Positions 6,564 to 9,037 of a DNA stretch of 9,037 nt are shown piece by piece. This DNA comes from an uncultured Eggerthellaceae bacterium (GTDB taxonomy: Bacteria; Actinomycetota; Coriobacteriia; Coriobacteriales; Eggerthellaceae), in contig CAMOUE010000081.1 in assembly GCA_946626265.1 (NCBI GenBank), forward strand, positions 1 through 9,037. Reading direction: 5' to 3'. The notes under the pieces are model-generated. The model ran no database searches. It had not been told where the DNA came from and saw only the letters and a program-made list of their open reading frames with translations. Made by a program: the position numbers and the translations under genes. Numbering within the stretch: position 1 is the stretch's first letter; every line of letters begins with the position of its first letter.

Positions 6564-7304
6564 ATGGATAGCTCGACGATTGATAGGCTGCGTGCCCTCA
6601 ACAACCAATTCTATGCGGACAACGCGCAGTCGTTCTCCGCATCTCGAAACAGTCCTTGGCCTGGCTGGAAGCGCGTTTTGGCCCATATAGGAAAACGCCC
6701 TGCGCTTGACGTGCTCGACATCGCATGCGGCAACCTTCGCTTCGAACGTTACCTTGCAGACGAGCTGGACGAGGCAGGCGCTTCTTTCACGTGCGTGGAT
6801 TCATGTCCCGAGCTCGTGCAGGCCGGCCTTGCATGCGAATACGTAAATGCCGATGTGGTGCAGATGCTCGACGATTCGCTCCCGTTTGCGGAAGTGCTCG
6901 TACAAAAACGGTTCGACCTCGCCGTTTCCTTTGGGTTCATGCACCATGTCCCTGGGGCCCGCCTTCGCGAGAGGCTGCTCGATGAAATGGCCGAAACCGT
7001 CAAACCGGGAGGACTGATGGCGGTTTCGCTCTGGCGTTTCGCAACGTTGGAGAAACTGGCGAAAAAGGCCGAGCAATCCACGCTCGAGGCATGCCAAGAG
7101 CTTGGGCTCGAATTGGATGAAGGGGACTACCTTCTCGGATGGAACGACAAGCCGAACGTCTATCGTTATTGTCACAGTTTCAGCGATGAGGAAATCGAAG
7201 GCCTCGAGAACCATATCGCCTCGCGTGCGGAGTGCATCGACCGCTATGAGGCGGACGGTCGAAACAACGCGCTCAACGGATACTTGGTGTTTCGCAAGCG
7301 TTAA
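6564..7304 (+). CDS. Class I SAM-dependent methyltransferase, Trm9/ALKBH8-like (candidate cm5U34 tRNA methyltransferase)
   Basis: This 246-residue Rossmann-fold methyltransferase has the SAM-binding motif I VLDIACGNLRF (50-60), the acidic strand-2 end CVDS (77-80), the DLAVSFGFMHHV block (118-129), and VKPGGLMAVSLWR (146-158). Outside the core it carries segments I recognise from Trm9/ALKBH8 methyltransferases. The N-terminal FYADNAQSFSASRNSPWP (16-33) corresponds to the family's Y...A..FS.TR..PWP. A C-terminal VYRYCHSFSDEEIEGL (199-214) resembles the family's RYYH.F..GEL, and a late DGRNN (231-235) resembles the ...GNW.V end. Trm9 esterifies cm5U34 to mcm5U34 in tRNA. The gene is divergent from elp3, whose product chemistry is exactly the Trm9 substrate. 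Family assignment as a methyltransferase is firm; the Trm9-like function is inferred from motif memory plus context. No Trm112-like partner is visible in the window. Confidence 0.85.
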   Translation: MDSSTIDRLRALNNQFYADNAQSFSASRNSPWPGWKRVLAHIGKRPALDVLDIACGNLRFERYLADELDEAGASFTCVDSCPELVQAGLACEYVNADVVQMLDDSLPFAEVLVQKRFDLAVSFGFMHHVPGARLRERLLDEMAETVKPGGLMAVSLWRFATLEKLAKKAEQSTLEACQELGLELDEGDYLLGWNDKPNVYRYCHSFSDEEIEGLENHIASRAECIDRYEADGRNNALNGYLVFRKR

Positions 7305-7314
7305 ATGCTGCCGC

Positions 7315-7340
7315 TCGTCTTGTGCGATACGCACAAACGA
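7315..7340. promoter_or_regulatory. Inverted repeat between methyltransferase and SDR genes
   Basis: TTGTGCG (7320-7326), ATA, CGCACAA (7330-7336) form a perfect 7-bp inverted repeat, extended by TCGT/ACGA across a one-base bulge. It lies 11-36 nt after the methyltransferase stop and just upstream of the SDR -10 box. No T-run follows, so an operator for the SDR promoter is as likely as a terminator. Confidence 0.45.
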
Positions 7341-7351
7341 ATCAAACGAGG

Positions 7352-7357
7352 TACTAT
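7352..7357 (+). promoter_or_regulatory. Possible -10 box (TACTAT) for the SDR gene
   Basis: TACTAT (within TACTATAAA) lies 63 nt upstream of the SDR ATG. A transcript from here would start near 7364, at a small inverted repeat CGTGA-ACG-TCACG (7364-7376) that could act as an operator or a 5' hairpin. No matching -35 was found. Confidence 0.35.
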
Positions 7358-7402
7358 AAACCACGTGAACGTCACGAGGGAGGTAAAGGAACGCCTCCGG
7401 GA

Positions 7403-7407
7403 AGGAG
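7403..7407 (+). promoter_or_regulatory. SDR ribosome-binding site and nearby leader hairpin
   Basis: AGGAG at 7403-7407 lies 7 nt before the ATG at 7415. A second purine-rich GGGAGG at 7378-7383 lies too far upstream to serve this ATG and can pair with CCTCC at 7394-7398. That small hairpin would leave the proximal site exposed. Regulatory meaning is unproven. Confidence 0.6.
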
Positions 7408-7414
7408 TTTCAGC

Positions 7415-8191
7415 ATGGCAAAGGACTACTTCGACCTCAAAGATCAGGTTGCAATCGTCACGGGCGCTTCGGGCGGCCTCGGCGTGCAAATGGCCAAGGC
7501 GCTCGCCAACCAGGGCTGCAACATCGTCGTCATGGCCCGTCGCCAGGAGAAGATCGACGCAGTAGCCGCCGAAATCGCCGAGGAGTTCGGCGTGAAGACG
7601 CTCGCCATCAAGTGCGACATCACCGATACCGAGAACGTCAATGCCGCCATCGACGAGGTTATGGAGAAATGCGGCCGCATCGATATCGTCATCAATAACG
7701 CCGGCACGGGCGCAGTCGCCCCGGCCGAGGACATCACCGACGAGCAGTTCGACGGTGAGATGCAGATCGACCTGTTCGGCACATTCAAGGTGGCCCGCGC
7801 TGCCGCCAAGAAGGCCATGATCCCGGCCAAGTACGGTCGCATCATCAACATCGCCTCCATGTACGGCCTGGTCGGCAACAAGGTCGCCGGCTCCGCCCCG
7901 TACCATGCGGCCAAGGGCGGCGTCGTCAACCTCACCCGTGCACTCGCCGCCGAATGGGGCAAGTACAACATCACCGTCAACGCCATCTGCCCGGGCTACT
8001 TCTACACGCCGCTCACGAAGGAGACACTCGACTCCGACTTCTTCCAGCAGAACGCCAAGACCATGATTCCCATGGAGCGTTACGGCAACGAAGGCGAGCT
8101 CGACTCCGCAGCCATCTTCCTGGCTTCGCCTGCGTCGACCTACGTTACCGGCATCATGGTGCCTGTCGACGGCGGTTACACTTGCATGTAG
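7415..8191 (+). CDS. Short-chain dehydrogenase/reductase (gluconate 5-dehydrogenase / 3-oxoacyl reductase-like)
   Basis: A 258-residue classical SDR that would oxidise or reduce an alcohol/ketone with NAD(P)(H). The cofactor loop is TGASGGLG (16-23), the structural NNAG is at 94-97, and the catalytic residues are S148, Y163 and K167 (YHAAK). A late VTGIMVPVDGG closes the fold. R42/R43 at the end of the second strand favour NADP(H). The segment IINIASMYGLVGN to ICPGYFYTP recalls gluconate 5-dehydrogenase-type SDRs, but substrate cannot be assigned. At the usual Asn of the N-S-Y-K tetrad the sequence reads IDLFG, giving D119, which is unusual. The ATG at 7415 is chosen for AGGAG at 7403-7407 and the canonical N-terminus. 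An upstream extension to 7322 is not credible. Codon use is strongly biased to C-ending codons compared with its neighbours, suggesting high expression. Confidence 0.92.
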   Translation: MAKDYFDLKDQVAIVTGASGGLGVQMAKALANQGCNIVVMARRQEKIDAVAAEIAEEFGVKTLAIKCDITDTENVNAAIDEVMEKCGRIDIVINNAGTGAVAPAEDITDEQFDGEMQIDLFGTFKVARAAAKKAMIPAKYGRIINIASMYGLVGNKVAGSAPYHAAKGGVVNLTRALAAEWGKYNITVNAICPGYFYTPLTKETLDSDFFQQNAKTMIPMERYGNEGELDSAAIFLASPASTYVTGIMVPVDGGYTCM

Positions 8192-8197
8192 CATCCA

Positions 8198-8230
8198 TAT
8201 GAGTCGTCACGGCTGACAAAACGGCTCATA
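8198..8230 (+). terminator. First hairpin after the SDR gene
   Basis: TATGAGTCGT (8198-8207) pairs with ACGGCTCATA (8221-8230) through 10 bp including one G-U, with a 13-nt loop. It begins 7 nt after the stop codon and has no T-run. It probably protects or helps terminate the SDR mRNA together with the stronger hairpin that follows. Confidence 0.4.
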
Positions 8231-8234
8231 CCTT

Positions 8235-8262
8235 GAAAGGCCGCCGATTTGGGCGGCCTTTC
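8235..8262 (+). terminator. Strong hairpin terminator after the SDR gene
   Basis: GAAAGGCCGCC (8235-8245), loop GATTTG, GGCGGCCTTTC (8252-8262): a perfect 11-bp stem whose 3' side ends in CTTTCTGTAT, giving a short interrupted U-rich tail. This is the best intrinsic terminator in the window. It abuts the TATAAT box of the next gene. Confidence 0.8.
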
Positions 8263-8264
8263 TG

Positions 8265-8270
8265 TATAAT
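8265..8270 (+). promoter_or_regulatory. Consensus -10 box (TATAAT) for the LURP-one-like gene
   Basis: A perfect TATAAT lies 32 nt before the TTG start, so a transcript would begin near 8277 with a leader of about 26 nt holding the GGGGAG ribosome-binding site. The position of the -35 falls inside the terminator stem and shows no consensus (TTGAAA at 8233-8238 is too far away). Confidence 0.55.
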
Positions 8271-8302
8271 GGTCGAAGTACCATGACGATAGGGGAGCTT
8301 CT

Positions 8303-8911
8303 TTGAAGAACAATCGTGTATATATGCAGGTCGACGCTGCGAAGAAGCGTCAAGACTTCGAGCTTTGGTATGCCGATGGCGATGTGTTCGTCACGGTCAA
8401 GAAGAAGAATTGGGACGACGAGAAGGACCGCGTGGCGATCTATAATCGCTTCGGTGGCGAGATGGCGCGTATCAAGACCGATCCGAAGGCCATAACGTAC
8501 AACGTCGGCGTCGAACGTTACGAGTACGAGCTGCATACATACGAGCTGTTCTCCCACTATTTCTTCAAGGGAATGCTCTGGGACATCCAAGGGAGCCTCG
8601 AAGACAAGCAGCTCGATTTCCGGAACGAAGGAACCGGCAAGCTCGACGTGCGCATCAGCACGGTGAAGTTCAAAGACAAGGGCCGCTGTTACGAGATCAA
8701 AGTCAAGGACATATCGAAACTTCGCATCGCAGCATGCTGTGTCATCGCCATGGCGCTAAAGGAAAGCTATTTGGGGTTGAGTGAAGGCGAGCCGGTCGAA
8801 GGCGAGAAGTTCTGGAAGAAATGGCGGCGTATGGTCTTCGACAGCAAGGGCATTACCTACGAGGAATTGCAGGCCAAGAAGGCCAGGGAACTCGAAGAGG
8901 GAGAAGAGTAG
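8303..8911 (+). CDS. LURP-one-related / tubby C-terminal-like domain protein, function unknown
   Basis: This 202-residue protein has no signal peptide. Its pattern of short alternating strands resembles the LURP-one-related/tubby-C fold also seen in phospholipid scramblases: FELWYADGDVFV (19-30), RVAIYNRFGGEMARI (43-57), YELFSHYF (80-87), WDIQGSLEDKQLDF (93-106), YEIKVKD (130-136). It ends with one hydrophobic helix, LRIAACCVIAMAL (140-152), corresponding to the buried C-terminal helix of that fold. A charged Lys/Glu-rich tail (residues 166-202) follows. Molecular function of bacterial members is largely unknown, and membrane or lipid association is speculation. The start is a TTG at 8303, chosen because AGGGGAG at 8291-8297 lies 5 nt upstream. 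The next ATG (codon 8, 8324) is too far from it. Fold assignment is by pattern recognition only and needs a profile search. Confidence 0.7.
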   Translation: MKNNRVYMQVDAAKKRQDFELWYADGDVFVTVKKKNWDDEKDRVAIYNRFGGEMARIKTDPKAITYNVGVERYEYELHTYELFSHYFFKGMLWDIQGSLEDKQLDFRNEGTGKLDVRISTVKFKDKGRCYEIKVKDISKLRIAACCVIAMALKESYLGLSEGEPVEGEKFWKKWRRMVFDSKGITYEELQAKKARELEEGEE

Positions 8912-9037
8912 CTATTCTATCTCGCCCTTCTTCCAGGCGTCGAGCGTCTCGCGCGAAATGCCGGTGGATTGCCTGTATCCATCGATCTTGTTCTTCTTGC
9001 GGGATGACTGCATGAGCTTGATGCCCGAAACGCCGGC
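8912..9037 (-). CDS. C-terminal end of an unidentified protein (5' part beyond window)
   Basis: On the minus strand a frame is open from the window edge to a TAG at 8912-8914, giving 41 residues ending in GYRQSTGISRETLDAWKKGE plus IE. Codon choice (AAG, ATC, CTC, GGC, ACC) is that of a real gene here, and the frame ends exactly where the preceding gene ends, with no overlap. The tail GISRETLDAWKKGEI has the spacing of a helix-turn-helix recognition helix, but this is too short to assign. I do not recognise the protein. Confidence 0.6.
   Translation of the reverse strand, partial: AGVSGIKLMQSSRKKNKIDGYRQSTGISRETLDAWKKGEIE

Noticed and set aside
7415..8191. Assignment of the SDR as a bile-acid or steroid hydroxysteroid dehydrogenase
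   Set aside because: Tempting for a gut actinobacterium, but SDR motifs alone do not reveal substrate and no bile-acid gene is nearby.
7301..8194. Minus-strand open frame of about 297 codons opposite the SDR
   Set aside because: It covers almost exactly the SDR gene in antisense; its Val/Asp/Gly-rich product is the mirror of C-ending codons, not a protein family.
1..9037. CRISPR array, tRNA, rRNA, prophage or defence system
   Set aside because: No regularly spaced repeats, cloverleaf sequence, integrase, phage structural gene or nuclease/toxin module was seen on either strand.

Overview
The window is GC-rich, densely packed bacterial chromosome. Compact intergenic gaps, Shine-Dalgarno starts beside leaderless-type starts, a TTG start, and the protein repertoire (long serine O-acetyltransferase, ThrH-type phosphatase, Elp3 in a bacterium, LURP-one-like protein) suggest a high-GC anaerobic actinobacterium, most likely of the Coriobacteriia/Eggerthellales type. 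This placement is inferred from style and protein flavour, not from a marker gene. No phage, transposase, CRISPR array, tRNA or rRNA gene was seen.

Layout. (1) Positions 1-1850, plus strand: the C-terminal part of a glutamine-dependent-type NAD+ synthetase (nadE), then a long-form serine O-acetyltransferase (cysE). (2) Positions 1893-3674, minus strand: a two-gene unit, a cytoplasmic GH30 glycosidase followed 21 nt later by queD (queuosine/preQ0 synthesis). A perfect 10-bp hairpin separates cysE from queD. (3) Positions 3761-4360, plus strand: a ThrH-type HAD phosphatase/phosphotransferase, divergent from GH30. (4) Positions 4361-4684: a gene-free gap dominated by a 183-bp imperfect palindrome with nested inner stems. 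(5) Positions 4685-7304: a divergent pair, Elp3 (radical SAM/GNAT tRNA wobble-uridine enzyme, minus) and a methyltransferase (plus) whose N- and C-terminal signatures resemble Trm9/ALKBH8. Both genes have a -10-like hexamer exactly 6 nt before the ATG, as expected for leaderless mRNAs. (6) Positions 7415-8191: a strongly codon-biased short-chain dehydrogenase with its own leader and two downstream hairpins. (7) Positions 8303-8911: a LURP-one/tubby-like protein with a TTG start. (8) Positions 8912-9037: the C-terminal end of an unidentified minus-strand gene whose stop codon directly abuts the preceding one.

The most interesting reading is the Elp3 plus Trm9-like pair. In eukaryotes Elp3 (within Elongator) makes cm5U34 in tRNA and Trm9/ALKBH8 methylates it to mcm5U34. 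A bacterium carrying both, divergently transcribed from a 52-bp region, may make mcm5U-type wobble nucleosides in place of, or alongside, the usual MnmE/MnmG cmnm5U pathway. QueD in the same window also feeds a position-34 modification (queuosine). The serine-related genes (ThrH as possible phosphoserine phosphatase, and CysE) may form another loose functional link.
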